A stretch of 64,000 nt of DNA, taken from positions 11,289 to 75,288 of the forward strand of contig JALNWA010000004.1 of assembly GCA_023231115.1 (NCBI GenBank), in the 5' to 3' direction. Positions 17,582-26,273 of the stretch are shown in pieces. The position numbers and the translations under genes are program-made. The stretch's first letter is position 1. The number at the start of each line of letters is the position of its first letter. The notes under the pieces are model-generated. The model was not told where the DNA came from, made no database searches, and worked only from the letters and a program-made list of their open reading frames with translations. Source of the stretch: Candidatus Altimarinota bacterium. GTDB taxonomy: Bacteria; Patescibacteriota; Gracilibacteria; UBA1369; LOWO2-01-FULL-3.

Positions 17582-18505
17582 TCAAAAATTGACAGTACTT
17601 TCCGTAATCAAAAAAATCAAATAAAGCCCGATTAAAATAAGCCCTTCCCTCATAGACAAAGCCTTGTCGTTCTTCATTAAATAGAACAGAATAACCGTTG
17701 CGACAAGCATAAAAACTCCTGTCACATATATAATTCTCAAAGGAAATTCAAAAGGATTTACCACGGCAACAATTCCAACCAAAATCACAGCATCTGTTAT
17801 TACAGTTCCCAAAATATCTCCAAGTGCAATTTCATCTTCCCTCTTCCTCACGGCCTCAATCGAGAAAAATAATTCCGGTAAAGTTGTTCCCAAACTTACA
17901 GCAAACAATCCGATTAAAATTGGATTTATTTCCAAAATATTTGCCATTTCCAACCCGGATTCAACTATTAAATAAGCGCCTACCAAAAGCAAACCCATAC
18001 TAAGAATCAAATAAATAAAATTCTTAATATTAAAACAACATTTTACGTCTGAATACATTTCTTTATCTTTCTTCAACAACCAATAATAAAACAAGACACC
18101 AATCCCCACCAAAAGAACTCCCTCGCCCCTTGAATACGCGCCATCAAGCCCTAAAATCAAAGGGCAGAGCATCGTTAAAATATAGAGATAACTATTATTT
18201 ATAATCTTACTTTTAATCTTAAGATTACGTCTCGCAAAAAATACAATAATTGCAAAAATCAAAGTCAAATCAGCAACATTTGAACCAAACAATGTTCCAA
18301 GGCCAAGAGACGGTTCACCTTCTAATGCAGACATAACAGAAATAAGTCCTTCCGGCAAAACAGATATACCGGCTATAATCAAAAATCCAACCAAATGTTT
18401 TGAAATCTGCAAATCGCTGGCAACACGTTCAGAATATTTCATTGATACACTTGCGCTTTTCACCATCAGCACAAGGGCCGAAATAAATATCAAAAAACTT
18501 AACAT
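17582..18505 (-). CDS. CaCA-family Na+/Ca2+ (cation) antiporter
   Basis: A 307-residue membrane antiporter of the YrbG type with ten or so helices and two alpha-repeats in inverted topology. Repeat 1 is GISVLPEGLISVMSALEG then LGTLFGSNVADL; repeat 2 is SLGTTLPELFFSIEAVR then LGDILGTVITDAVIL. The acidic Glu in each PE pair is the cation ligand. It exchanges Ca2+ or another cation for Na+/H+. It is convergent with the decarboxylase gene (4 bp gap) and probably unrelated to it. Confidence 0.92.
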   Translation of the reverse strand: MLSFLIFISALVLMVKSASVSMKYSERVASDLQISKHLVGFLIIAGISVLPEGLISVMSALEGEPSLGLGTLFGSNVADLTLIFAIIVFFARRNLKIKSKIINNSYLYILTMLCPLILGLDGAYSRGEGVLLVGIGVLFYYWLLKKDKEMYSDVKCCFNIKNFIYLILSMGLLLVGAYLIVESGLEMANILEINPILIGLFAVSLGTTLPELFFSIEAVRKREDEIALGDILGTVITDAVILVGIVAVVNPFEFPLRIIYVTGVFMLVATVILFYLMKNDKALSMREGLILIGLYLIFLITESTVNF

Positions 18506-18582
18506 TCCTTTTTATTTTTATTTTTATTTTTATATCGCAATATTATAGCACAAATCGCCATAAAAGTAAACAACCAACCTTT

Positions 18583-19287
18583 TTATCTTGGCATCCTAAA
18601 TGGCCTTATTTCATCAGCCTGAAATTTTCCGGGACTTATCATTTCCCCCACAGCCTTAATCCGATTGCCGACAAAGAGATTTTTATCAATACGCCCTTTC
18701 CCAATTTTTATTTTTTCTATGTTAACGTCCCAAACATTTTCCATAACATCTTCCAAAATGATAGCCTTATCTCCTTCAAGCTTAATGATAACTCCAGAAA
18801 TAACCCCTCTATCAGGAACATTCCAAATCATTTCCCTGCCCCTATGCATATTCTCATAAAAAGGCATTTGTAGAAAAAATTCATCTGCACGTTCAGAAGT
18901 TTTGAAAAAATAAAGACCAGCGCCAAGAACAAAAGCGATAATCAAGCTTGTTCCAACAATAATTCCTCCGCCATACCGATATCCTTTTCTTGTATTTTTA
19001 AAATCGAAATAAACAAAAACAAAAAGTAAAACAGCAATAAGCAACCAAAAATACGGGACAATTTTAAATAAACCAAAACCCACGGCAGGGGCAACTCTAG
19101 GCAAAAGATCCAAATCCATATTTATAATCTGGAACATAACCATAGACACAGCAAAAGACCCAAGAACAATAGCCAAAACCAAAGACACCCAAACAAAAGC
19201 TCTTTTGAAAACAAAACGCCATTTAGGAATTTTTTCAATCCCCTCTTTTTTCAATTTCTCTATTATTTTTTCAGATATTTTTGACAT
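18583..19287 (-). CDS. membrane protein paired with an ECF sigma factor (possible anti-sigma factor)
   Basis: A 234-residue protein. After a basic cytosolic start (1-28) come about three membrane helices (29-52, 72-92, 105-127), then an extracytoplasmic domain (130-234) with VISGVIIKLEGDKAIILEDVMENVWDV and VGNRIKAVGEMIS, which resembles the small OB-like DUF5666 domain. It follows the ECF sigma gene by 3 bp in the same operon, the usual place of the anti-sigma factor. The cytosolic part is too short for a classic anti-sigma domain, so the role is inferred from position. A DUF5666-like domain also occurs at 24285 in the divergent MacAB operon. Confidence 0.6.
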   Translation of the reverse strand: MSKISEKIIEKLKKEGIEKIPKWRFVFKRAFVWVSLVLAIVLGSFAVSMVMFQIINMDLDLLPRVAPAVGFGLFKIVPYFWLLIAVLLFVFVYFDFKNTRKGYRYGGGIIVGTSLIIAFVLGAGLYFFKTSERADEFFLQMPFYENMHRGREMIWNVPDRGVISGVIIKLEGDKAIILEDVMENVWDVNIEKIKIGKGRIDKNLFVGNRIKAVGEMISPGKFQADEIRPFRMPR

Positions 19288-19290
19288 AAA

Positions 19291-19869
19291 TTATGAATTA
19301 AGAAAATTTAATTTTTCTTTTAATTGTTTTTTTGCGCGATTTATCATCACAGAAACAGAATTTATAGGCCTCTCCAAGATATCACTTATCTCCTTATAAC
19401 TTTTTTCCTCCAAATAATAAAGCACCAAAACTTCTCTATATCCCTCAGGCAATTCCAACAAAACAGCCCTTACTTTTTTTGAGATATTTTTACTATCAAG
19501 TTCTTTTGGCAAATCAGAATTCCCTGGCATAAGATCTATGAAATTCTTATAAAATTCATCGTCATCGATACTAATAAATTTAGGCCCGTTATATGATTTT
19601 CTTATATAACTTATAACTACATTATGCGTAATTTTATAAATCCAACTCGAAAATAAAAATTGAGAATCAAAATCATTAAGATTCTGATAAACCTTAACAA
19701 AAACTTCTTGCAAAAGATCTTCGGCAGTTTCCTTACCCAAAGAAGCAATTCTTAAAATATAACGCATCAATTTTGCCTCATATCTCTCAACCAATTCCTC
19801 AAAACAAGCATCGTTATCCAGACTTAGCTTCACAATCTCCGCATCTGTCTTATTTTTTAAATCTTGCAT
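19291..19869 (-). CDS. ECF-type RNA polymerase sigma-70 family factor
   Basis: A 192-residue sigma factor with only regions 2 and 4. Region 2 (about 15-85) includes YEAKLMRYILRIASLGKETAEDLLQEVFVKVYQNL and SWIYKITHNVVISYIRK, which melts and reads the -10 box. Region 4 (about 130-190) is LPEGYREVLVLYYLEEKSYKEISDIL then SVSVMINRAKKQLKEKL, the helix-turn-helix for the -35. A TTG 15 bp upstream was rejected: TATACT at 19876-19881 ends 6 nt before this ATG, predicting a leaderless transcript. The membrane protein downstream is a likely partner; the secreted protein and MacAB genes next door are candidate targets. Confidence 0.92.
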   Translation of the reverse strand: MQDLKNKTDAEIVKLSLDNDACFEELVERYEAKLMRYILRIASLGKETAEDLLQEVFVKVYQNLNDFDSQFLFSSWIYKITHNVVISYIRKSYNGPKFISIDDDEFYKNFIDLMPGNSDLPKELDSKNISKKVRAVLLELPEGYREVLVLYYLEEKSYKEISDILERPINSVSVMINRAKKQLKEKLNFLNS

Positions 19870-19875
19870 ATAGAG

Positions 19876-19881
19876 AGTATA
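19876..19881 (-). promoter_or_regulatory. -10 box TATACT of the sigma-factor operon, leaderless
   Basis: On the minus strand TATACT, six bases (CTCTAT), ATG. The box directly follows the T-run of the upstream terminator. Confidence 0.6.
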
Positions 19882-19882
19882 C

Positions 19883-19914
19883 AAAAGGGGCTAACTAAAT
19901 TGAAAGCCCCTTTT
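19883..19914 (-). terminator. intrinsic terminator of the secreted Gly-rich protein gene
   Basis: AAAAGGGGCT and AGCCCCTTTT pair perfectly over 10 bp around a 12-nt loop. Located 11 bp after the stop of the gene at 19925; symmetrical, so it can stop transcription in both directions. Confidence 0.88.
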
Positions 19915-19924
19915 TGATATTTAA

Positions 19925-20362
19925 CTATTTAACAACTTCTGCTGCCTCACCTTCGTCCATCATACGCGGACCACCATGTCTTCCTCGACCTTCAGGTCCA
20001 CCTTTTCCTTCAAATCCAAATCCTCCCATTTTTTCCACTCCAAGATCTGAAAGAATTTGTCTTGATTCAGCCATCAATTGATGAGCTTTTGAAAATTTAG
20101 CAAAATTATCTTTAGTGATAACTTCCAAAATTTCAGGATTTCTGTCATTTGCGGTCATAAGACTATACCAAGTGTCATAATCTCCAGCTTCAACCGCTGT
20201 TTCTATTTTTTCACGCTCAACCTGCATTTCCTCAAACCTAGCCTGTCTTTCCTCGTCAGTAAGCCTAGCAGGCTTTGTGTCTTGAGCAAAAGCTGAAGTC
20301 GCAGTGACAGTTAAAACCGCCAAAGCCAAAGCTGTCATTACAAGATATTTCTTTTTTTCCAT
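19925..20362 (-). CDS. secreted protein with Gly/Arg-rich tail, function unknown
   Basis: A 145-residue exported protein. The signal peptide is clear: MEKKKYLVM, a hydrophobic core ALALAVLTVTATSAFA, and cleavage after AFA. The mature part is helical and charged (LTDEERQARFEEMQVEREKI), with LMTANDRNPEILEVITKDNF and a tail rich in Gly, Arg and His (GGFGFEGKGGPEGRGRHGG). The plan (small periplasmic helical protein beside an exporter and an ECF sigma factor) is reminiscent of stress chaperones such as Spy/CpxP, but I see no family motif. It is divergent from the MacAB operon, sharing a perfect inverted repeat in the promoter region. Confidence 0.75.
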   Translation of the reverse strand: MEKKKYLVMTALALAVLTVTATSAFAQDTKPARLTDEERQARFEEMQVEREKIETAVEAGDYDTWYSLMTANDRNPEILEVITKDNFAKFSKAHQLMAESRQILSDLGVEKMGGFGFEGKGGPEGRGRHGGPRMMDEGEAAEVVK

Positions 20363-20421
20363 TTTTTTTGATTAATAAATATTTTTTGCAGCTGCAACAA
20401 ATACTACGCATTTGTTTAAAG

Positions 20422-20462
20422 TTTTCTTACAAAGAAATTTGTCATAAAAAAATGTAAGAAAA
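20422..20462. promoter_or_regulatory. inverted repeat operator candidate between the secreted-protein gene and the MacAB operon
   Basis: TTTTCTTACA, 21-bp spacer, TGTAAGAAAA: two perfect 10-bp arms whose centres are about three helical turns apart. The right arm ends 15 bp before the TATAAT of the MacAB operon, over its -35 region. A dimeric regulator that binds both halves could control both divergent genes. Confidence 0.55.
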
Positions 20463-20477
20463 TCAAATCAACATACG

Positions 20478-20483
20478 TATAAT
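20478..20483 (+). promoter_or_regulatory. -10 box TATAAT of the MacAB-type operon
   Basis: TATAAT about 40 bp before the adaptor gene; no good -35 is seen, which fits activator control from the adjacent inverted repeat. Predicted leader about 34 nt without Shine-Dalgarno. Confidence 0.5.
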
Positions 20484-20523
20484 ATTTCAGGGCACATTTT
20501 TTTATTTATAAATAATCTTTTAA

Positions 20524-22332
20524 ATGAACACCATTCGAAATTTATTAAAGAAAAAATCAATAATAATTGTAATAACATTAATCGCAATACTGGGCGGTTA
20601 TTTCGGATATCAAAATATGAAATCCATAGGTACAACTCCTGAATATATAACAGAAAAAGTCACAAAAAGCACATTAATAAACTACGTCAACGGAACAGGA
20701 CAAGTTTCAAGTGCAACACAAATAGACATAAAACCAAAAGTTTCCGGCGAAATTATTCAAGTTTACGTAAAAAATAATCAGGAAGTGAAAGCCGGAGACG
20801 CGCTAATTCAACTTGATTCGAGTGATGCTTCAAAAACCGTAAGAGATGCCAAACTAAGTTTGGACAGCGCAAAAATTTCACTAGAGAAATTGACTGCACC
20901 GACAGATGAACTTTCCTTATTGCAAGCCCAAAACTCACTCACAAATGCGAAAGACACTCTTGAAAAATTGAAACTTTCACAACAAACTGATTACCAAAAC
21001 ACACAAGATGATTTAACCCAAACAAAAGAAGATTCTTTCAACAAAATATCAGACGCATTCCTCGATTTACCCACAATTATAACAGCGTTGGACGGAGTTC
21101 TACATGATTACAAATTCTCCACAAATCAAAATGTAAGCTACATACTAAACATGTTCAACACAGAAAACAGAAGTGAAATAGAAATTTTCATTAACAATGC
21201 AGAGAGCGATTACAATACGGCAAGAGCAAAATACAATAAAAATTTTACAGACTACAAAAACACGAGCAGATATTCGGATGATATAGAAATAGAATCATTG
21301 CTTTCAGAAACTTTGGAAACCACAAAAAGCATAGCACAAACAGCAAAAAGCTTGAGCAACATGCTCGATTATTTTGTTGATTACATGAAAAGAAAAAACT
21401 GGGAAATACCAACAGAAATCAAAACATATCAAACCAACGTTGGGACATACATTGGACAAATAAACACACATTTATCAAACCTACTATCTCAACAAAACAC
21501 TCTAAAAAATGCAAAAAACTCACTAACAGAAATGGATCAAAATAATCCTTTGGATTTAGCATCAGCGGAACAATCGGTAAAAGAAAAAGAAGCCGCACTT
21601 TCGGACTTACAAAATGGGACAGGAAGTTTAGACCTAAGAATGCAGGAAATCAGTGTCCAACAAAAAGAAAATTCACTTTCAGATGCAGAAGAAAAATTGG
21701 CGAATTACACAGTTCGAGCACCATTTGCAGGTATTATCGCAAATCTTACAGCAACAAAAAATGACGTTGCATCTTCAGGAAGTTCAATCGCCACGTTACT
21801 AACCAAACAACAAATCGCGGAAATTTCATTAAACGAAGTAGACATTGCAAAAATTCAAGTCGGACAAAAAGCCACATTAACATTTGATGCAATTGAAGAA
21901 TTAAGCATAACCGGAGACGTTGTAGAAGTAGACACAATAGGAACAGCAAGCCAAGGAGTGGTCTCATACAACGCAAAAATAGCATTCGACACACAAGACA
22001 GCAGAGTAAAATCCGGGATGAGTGTTTCTGCAGACATAATAACTGAATCGAAAACCGACGTCTTATTAATCCCGATGGCGGCAGTAAAATCTCAAGATGA
22101 CGGAACATCATATGTCGAAATAATAGACGGAACAACAATAAAACAACAAACAGTGGAAGTTGGTGAATCAAACGACACTTCAACTGAAATAATAAGTGGA
22201 ATTAAAGAAGGAGATCTTGTTGTCACACAAACAATAACCGCTTCAACAAATACCTCTACAAGTTCCACCAAACAGCAAAGTATATTTTCCTCTTTCGGAA
22301 GCGGCGGTGGACCAAATGGAACCCCTCGCTAA
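20524..22332 (+). CDS. MacA-like membrane fusion (periplasmic adaptor) protein
   Basis: A 602-residue adaptor of the HlyD/MacA family, longer than the usual 370-400. One N-terminal membrane anchor (IIIVITLIAILGGYFGYQNM), then a lipoyl half (GEIIQVYVKNNQEVKAGDALIQLDSSDA at about 75-102), a very long helical hairpin (about 105-400, with PTDELSLLQAQNSL), the second lipoyl half (LANYTVRAPFAGIIANL), and beta-barrel/membrane-proximal domains with KSGMSVSADIITE and VLLIPMAAV. It links the MacB-type transporter to the outside. The enlarged hairpin may bridge a thick cell envelope or S-layer (inference). First gene of a four-gene operon. Confidence 0.92.
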   Translation: MNTIRNLLKKKSIIIVITLIAILGGYFGYQNMKSIGTTPEYITEKVTKSTLINYVNGTGQVSSATQIDIKPKVSGEIIQVYVKNNQEVKAGDALIQLDSSDASKTVRDAKLSLDSAKISLEKLTAPTDELSLLQAQNSLTNAKDTLEKLKLSQQTDYQNTQDDLTQTKEDSFNKISDAFLDLPTIITALDGVLHDYKFSTNQNVSYILNMFNTENRSEIEIFINNAESDYNTARAKYNKNFTDYKNTSRYSDDIEIESLLSETLETTKSIAQTAKSLSNMLDYFVDYMKRKNWEIPTEIKTYQTNVGTYIGQINTHLSNLLSQQNTLKNAKNSLTEMDQNNPLDLASAEQSVKEKEAALSDLQNGTGSLDLRMQEISVQQKENSLSDAEEKLANYTVRAPFAGIIANLTATKNDVASSGSSIATLLTKQQIAEISLNEVDIAKIQVGQKATLTFDAIEELSITGDVVEVDTIGTASQGVVSYNAKIAFDTQDSRVKSGMSVSADIITESKTDVLLIPMAAVKSQDDGTSYVEIIDGTTIKQQTVEVGESNDTSTEIISGIKEGDLVVTQTITASTNTSTSSTKQQSIFSSFGSGGGPNGTPR

Positions 22333-22348
22333 CAATTAAAAATACAAA

Positions 22349-23038
22349 ATGATTAAATGTGAAAATTTAACAAAAATTTATAAAAACGGAGAAGCCGAAA
22401 CATTAGCTTTGGAAAATGTTTCATTTGAAATAGAAGATGGTGAATTCGTAGCCATAATGGGCCCTTCAGGAAGCGGGAAATCCACACTCATGCATCTTCT
22501 TGGCGCACTCGACACTCCGACTTCAGGAAGCTATTTTTTGGACAACAAAGACATTTCTAAACTATCAGATGATGAACTGGCAGACATTCGCAAAGATAAA
22601 ATCGGTTTTGTTTTTCAATCTTTCAATTTGCTCGCCCGCGTTTCAGTTTTAAGAAATGTCGGATTACCTCTGATTTATGCAGAAATACCAAAAGAAAAAC
22701 GAGAAGAATTAGCGATAAAAGCCTTGATAAACGCAGGGATGGAAGAAGACAGATTTCATCATCTTTCAAATCAACTTTCAGGAGGACAGATGCAACGTGT
22801 GGCCATCGCACGAGCACTGGTAAACAACCCAAGCCTTATTTTGGCGGACGAACCGACAGGAAATCTGGACACAAAAACAGGAGAAATAGTTTTAAATACC
22901 TTCAAAGAACTACACAAACAAGGAAGAACAATAATACTTATCACTCATGAACCTGATGTTGCAGAACATACCAACAGAATTATACACATCTTAGACGGAA
23001 AAATACTTTCCGATAAAAAAATTAAACATGAAAATTAA
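22349..23038 (+). CDS. MacB/LolD-type ABC transporter ATP-binding protein
   Basis: A 229-residue ATPase subunit. Walker [10 protein letters not shown] at 38-46, Q-loop [13 protein letters not shown], signature [15 protein letters not shown] near 145-158, Walker [13 protein letters not shown] and H-loop [12 protein letters not shown]. The GNLD and the LLA(R)VS elements are typical of the MacB/LolD group, which powers a mechanotransmission export machine rather than membrane transport. It overlaps the permease gene by 11 bp. Confidence 0.95.
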   Translation: MIKCENLTKIYKNGEAETLALENVSFEIEDGEFVAIMGPSGSGKSTLMHLLGALDTPTSGSYFLDNKDISKLSDDELADIRKDKIGFVFQSFNLLARVSVLRNVGLPLIYAEIPKEKREELAIKALINAGMEEDRFHHLSNQLSGGQMQRVAIARALVNNPSLILADEPTGNLDTKTGEIVLNTFKELHKQGRTIILITHEPDVAEHTNRIIHILDGKILSDKKIKHEN

Positions 23039-24251
23039 AGATTTATTTGAAGAAACATATTTTGCGCTATCTATAAATAAAGCCAGATCAGGACTTACAA
23101 TTCTGGGAATTGTGATTGGAATAGGTTCTGTTATTGCGATGGTTGCAATCGGACAAGGCGCACAAAGCTCTATTGAATCAAATATTCAATCAATAGGCTC
23201 AAATTTAATAATGGTAATGCCGGGACAACAAAAAGGCGTAGGGATGAATGTAAGTAGCGGCAGAGGATCAGCTAAAACTCTAACAATAGACGATGCAGAC
23301 GCAATCGCAGAAGAAATACCAATGGCTTCTGCAGTAGCTCCGGATTCTTCAAGTCGTTATCAAGTCACTGCAAAAGGGAAAAACACAAATACACAAGCAG
23401 TTGGAACAGTACCTGCATACGGTATCGTGAGAAATATAGAAATAGAAACAGGGAGTTTTATCACGAATTCACACGTCAAAAGCAATTCAAAAGTGGCTGT
23501 ATTAGGCCCTACAACAGTTGAAGATTTATTCGGAACAAATGCAAATCCAATAGGACAATCCATACGAATAAATAAAATCGAATTCAAAGTTATCGGGGTA
23601 ACAAAAGCAAAAGGCGGATCAGGAATGTCAAATCAAGACGACATGATTTTTATACCGATAACAACAGCACAGCGTTTTCTTACGGGAGGAGATTACGTTA
23701 GTACAATCAGCATACAAGCAAAAGACCAAGAATCAATGACATCAGTCCAAGAACAAGTCACAACTTTATTATTACAAAGACATAACATCAGCGACCCAAA
23801 TTCAGCAGATTTCAGCGTAATGAATCAATCAGACATTGTTGCAGCGGCAAGCAGTGTTACGGGAATATTTACAATACTTTTAGCGTCAATTGCAGGCATT
23901 TCACTGCTCGTCGGAGGAATTGGAATTATGAATATGATGCTTACAAATGTAACAGAACGAACAAGAGAAATCGGATTAAGAAAAGCGATTGGAGGAAAAA
24001 GCAAAGACATCTCAATGCAATTTTTGGCGGAAGCGATAATGTTAACTTTTTTGGGAGGATTTTTCGGAATAATTCTTGGCTGGTTAATAGCGACAATAGC
24101 CAGCAAATTTGCAAATATCGCCACAGAAATTTCATTATCTTCAATCGTTATGGCCTTTGGAGTTTCAGCGGCTATTGGAATTATTTTCGGATACTACCCT
24201 GCCAAAAGAGCATCAAAATTAAATCCGATAGAAGCATTACGTTATGAATAA
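23028..24251 (+). CDS. MacB-type FtsX-like ABC permease
   Basis: A 407-residue permease with the four-helix MacB topology: helix 1 in the start region (SGLTILGIVIGIGSVIAMVAIG), a large extracytoplasmic MacB-periplasmic-core domain (50-265, with MPGQQKGVGM and IGQSIRINKIEFKVIGVTKAKG), then three helices and the FtsX motif NMMLTNVTERTREIGLRKAIGG. It ends with GYYPAKRASKLNPIEALRYE, a family hallmark. With the adaptor and ATPase it forms a tripartite exporter for a peptide, lipid or drug; the substrate is unknown. Confidence 0.94.
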   Translation: MKIKDLFEETYFALSINKARSGLTILGIVIGIGSVIAMVAIGQGAQSSIESNIQSIGSNLIMVMPGQQKGVGMNVSSGRGSAKTLTIDDADAIAEEIPMASAVAPDSSSRYQVTAKGKNTNTQAVGTVPAYGIVRNIEIETGSFITNSHVKSNSKVAVLGPTTVEDLFGTNANPIGQSIRINKIEFKVIGVTKAKGGSGMSNQDDMIFIPITTAQRFLTGGDYVSTISIQAKDQESMTSVQEQVTTLLLQRHNISDPNSADFSVMNQSDIVAAASSVTGIFTILLASIAGISLLVGGIGIMNMMLTNVTERTREIGLRKAIGGKSKDISMQFLAEAIMLTFLGGFFGIILGWLIATIASKFANIATEISLSSIVMAFGVSAAIGIIFGYYPAKRASKLNPIEALRYE

Positions 24252-24284
24252 TTATATTTTTAAAATTTAATAAAAAATTTTTTT

Positions 24285-24710
24285 ATGAAAAAACACATAC
24301 CATACATAATAATAGGAATATTATTAATTGTAGCCGTTTTTTACGGCGGAATGAAATTCGGACAAATTCAAAACCCATCAACCAAAGGCATGCCTCAAGC
24401 AGGAATGCCCTCAGGAAATAGACAATTCAGCAACAACAAAATGAACAGACCAAATGCGAATGGCGGCCTTTTAAACGGCGAAATCATAAGCAAAGATGAA
24501 AAAAGCATAACAATAAAATTAGACGACGGTGGTTCAAAAATAATATTCTTATCTGAAAAAACGAGCATAGGAAAAACAGAAACAGCAACTCTAACAGACG
24601 TAGAAGTGGGCAAACAAATAACAGCGATGGGCGCAACAAACAGCGACGGAAGCATAACCGCGCAATCTATTCAAATACGACCAAAAACAACAGATGATAT
24701 TCAAAAATAG
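24285..24710 (+). CDS. membrane-anchored DUF5666-like protein of the MacAB operon
   Basis: A 141-residue protein with an N-terminal anchor (IIIGILLIVAVFYGGMKFG), a low-complexity Asn/Met/Pro-rich linker (30-62) and a small beta domain (63-135): LNGEIISKDEKSITIKLDDGG, IIFLSEKTSIGK, EVGKQITAMGATNSDGSITAQ. The domain resembles DUF5666/OB-like modules. It follows the permease by 33 bp and is probably co-transcribed. A similar module seems to occur in the membrane protein at 18583, hinting at a shared sensing or accessory role (inference). Confidence 0.78.
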   Translation: MKKHIPYIIIGILLIVAVFYGGMKFGQIQNPSTKGMPQAGMPSGNRQFSNNKMNRPNANGGLLNGEIISKDEKSITIKLDDGGSKIIFLSEKTSIGKTETATLTDVEVGKQITAMGATNSDGSITAQSIQIRPKTTDDIQK

Positions 24711-24732
24711 TTAACAATACCCTTGCCTTTCC

Positions 24733-24776
24733 TCGCAAAAACCTCTAGTGTAAGCACTAAATATTTAAATTTGCGA
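24733..24776 (+). promoter_or_regulatory. nested hairpin leader before the ABC-F gene
   Basis: Outer arms TCGCAAA (24733-24739) and TTTGCGA (24770-24776) enclose a hairpin TAGTG, TAAG loop, CACTA (24746-24759). The structure ends 4 bp before the ATG and could mask the start or act in attenuation, as known for some antibiotic-resistance ABC-F genes. No T-run follows, so it is not a plain terminator. Confidence 0.4.
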
Positions 24777-24780
24777 AAAA

Positions 24781-26271
24781 ATGGATCACGGAAATGTTGT
24801 TTTAAGATTTGACCAAGTATGTTTTCATTACGACCAAAATAAACCCATTTTAAATGAGGCGAGTTTTTCTGTCCGCGAAAATTCAAAAATAACAATAATG
24901 GGACAGAACGGCGCGGGAAAAAGCACGATTTTTAAATTGATTTTGGGAGCAACAGGAGCAAAAGAAGACATCACGTCCGACATGACACTCAAGCCAATTT
25001 CCGGCAAAGTGCACATTTTAAATGGAGCCTCTGTCGGCATCGGACTTCAAGTTATGCCAAAAAGATTTTTCGAACATACTGTTTTGGAATATTTCGAAAC
25101 AGCATTTTCAGAAAAAACATACAACATCGAAAAATTGATAAAAGATGTTCTGGAAGTTGTTCAATTCTCTACTCCCTTAGACAAAAAAATAAAAGATTTT
25201 TCCGGAGGACAATTGGCAAGACTTCTTCTAGCGTATGCGATTATTCAAAAACCTGACATATTGTTGCTCGACGAGCCGACGAATAATCTTGATACAGAAG
25301 GCATAAATCACCTTACTGGATTTTTAATGAATTACGAAAAAACAGTTATCGTAATTTCGCATGACGCAGGTTTTTTAAATTGTTTCACTGACGGAGTTTT
25401 AAATTTGGACGTTTACACAAAAAAAGTTGAACAATATGTCGGAGATTATTTTGACGTAATAGAACAAATCGCGGGACAAATCGAACGTGAACAAAGAAAG
25501 AATGCTCAACTCGAAAAAAACATTCAGGACAGAAAAGATAAAGTTAATTTTTTCGCACACAAAGGAGGAAAAATGCGCAGACTCGCGAGCAAACTCCGCG
25601 ATGAAGTTGCAGAAGATGAAGAGAATATGGTCGATGTAAAACGCGATGATAAAACAATTAAAAATTTTATTATTCCTGCGCAAACATGGTCTGACGTTGT
25701 CGTAAGAATTTCTTCAGTCGGAGTAATTTCAGATAACAAAAAAATTCCAAAAAAAGTGGAAATGAAACTTTTCAATCGCAGTAAACTTCGAATTACCGGA
25801 CCAAACGGAATTGGGAAAAGCACTCTCCTTAGAGAATTAGCGGCAGGAGAATCAAAAGGAACATCAATCACAGAAGGCGTAAAAGTTGGCTACTATCAGC
25901 AAGATTTCGCAGGTTTAGATTTCGACAAAACTGTTTATGATTCACTCATGGAAGTTGCGGAAGACCCATCAAATGAAAAAATTTATGCAACCGGCGCACA
26001 CTTTTTGCTGACTTCCGAATTAATGAAAAATAAGGTTGAATCACTTTCAGAAGGACAAAAAGGTTTACTCTGTTATGCCCGTTTTGTTTTGCAAAAACCA
26101 GGATTGCTTATTTTGGATGAACCAACAAATCACATAAACTTTCGTCATTTACCAATCATCGCAAAAGCAATCGACGAATACGAAGGAGCGGTAATTTTGG
26201 TCTCACACATGCCGGAATTCATCGAACAAGTCACTCTAAATGAGCTACTCGATTTGCAAGAATTAAAATAA
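24781..26271 (+). CDS. ABC-F family ATPase (ribosome-associated)
   Basis: A 496-residue soluble protein with two ABC domains and no membrane helix. Domain 1: Walker A GQNGAGKST at about 41-49, signature FSGGQLARLLLAYA, Walker B ILLLDEPTNNLD. A linker (about 225-290) is rich in Lys/Glu/Arg (REQRKNAQLEKNIQDRKDK). Domain 2: GPNGIGKSTLL, SLSEGQKGLLCYARFVL, LLILDEPTNHINF. ABC-F proteins bind the ribosomal E site and help translation or protect against antibiotics. The second signature SEGQ instead of SGGQ and NHINF instead of NHLD are small deviations. It stands after the MacAB operon with its own structured leader. Confidence 0.92.
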   Translation: MDHGNVVLRFDQVCFHYDQNKPILNEASFSVRENSKITIMGQNGAGKSTIFKLILGATGAKEDITSDMTLKPISGKVHILNGASVGIGLQVMPKRFFEHTVLEYFETAFSEKTYNIEKLIKDVLEVVQFSTPLDKKIKDFSGGQLARLLLAYAIIQKPDILLLDEPTNNLDTEGINHLTGFLMNYEKTVIVISHDAGFLNCFTDGVLNLDVYTKKVEQYVGDYFDVIEQIAGQIEREQRKNAQLEKNIQDRKDKVNFFAHKGGKMRRLASKLRDEVAEDEENMVDVKRDDKTIKNFIIPAQTWSDVVVRISSVGVISDNKKIPKKVEMKLFNRSKLRITGPNGIGKSTLLRELAAGESKGTSITEGVKVGYYQQDFAGLDFDKTVYDSLMEVAEDPSNEKIYATGAHFLLTSELMKNKVESLSEGQKGLLCYARFVLQKPGLLILDEPTNHINFRHLPIIAKAIDEYEGAVILVSHMPEFIEQVTLNELLDLQELK

Positions 26272-26273
26272 AA

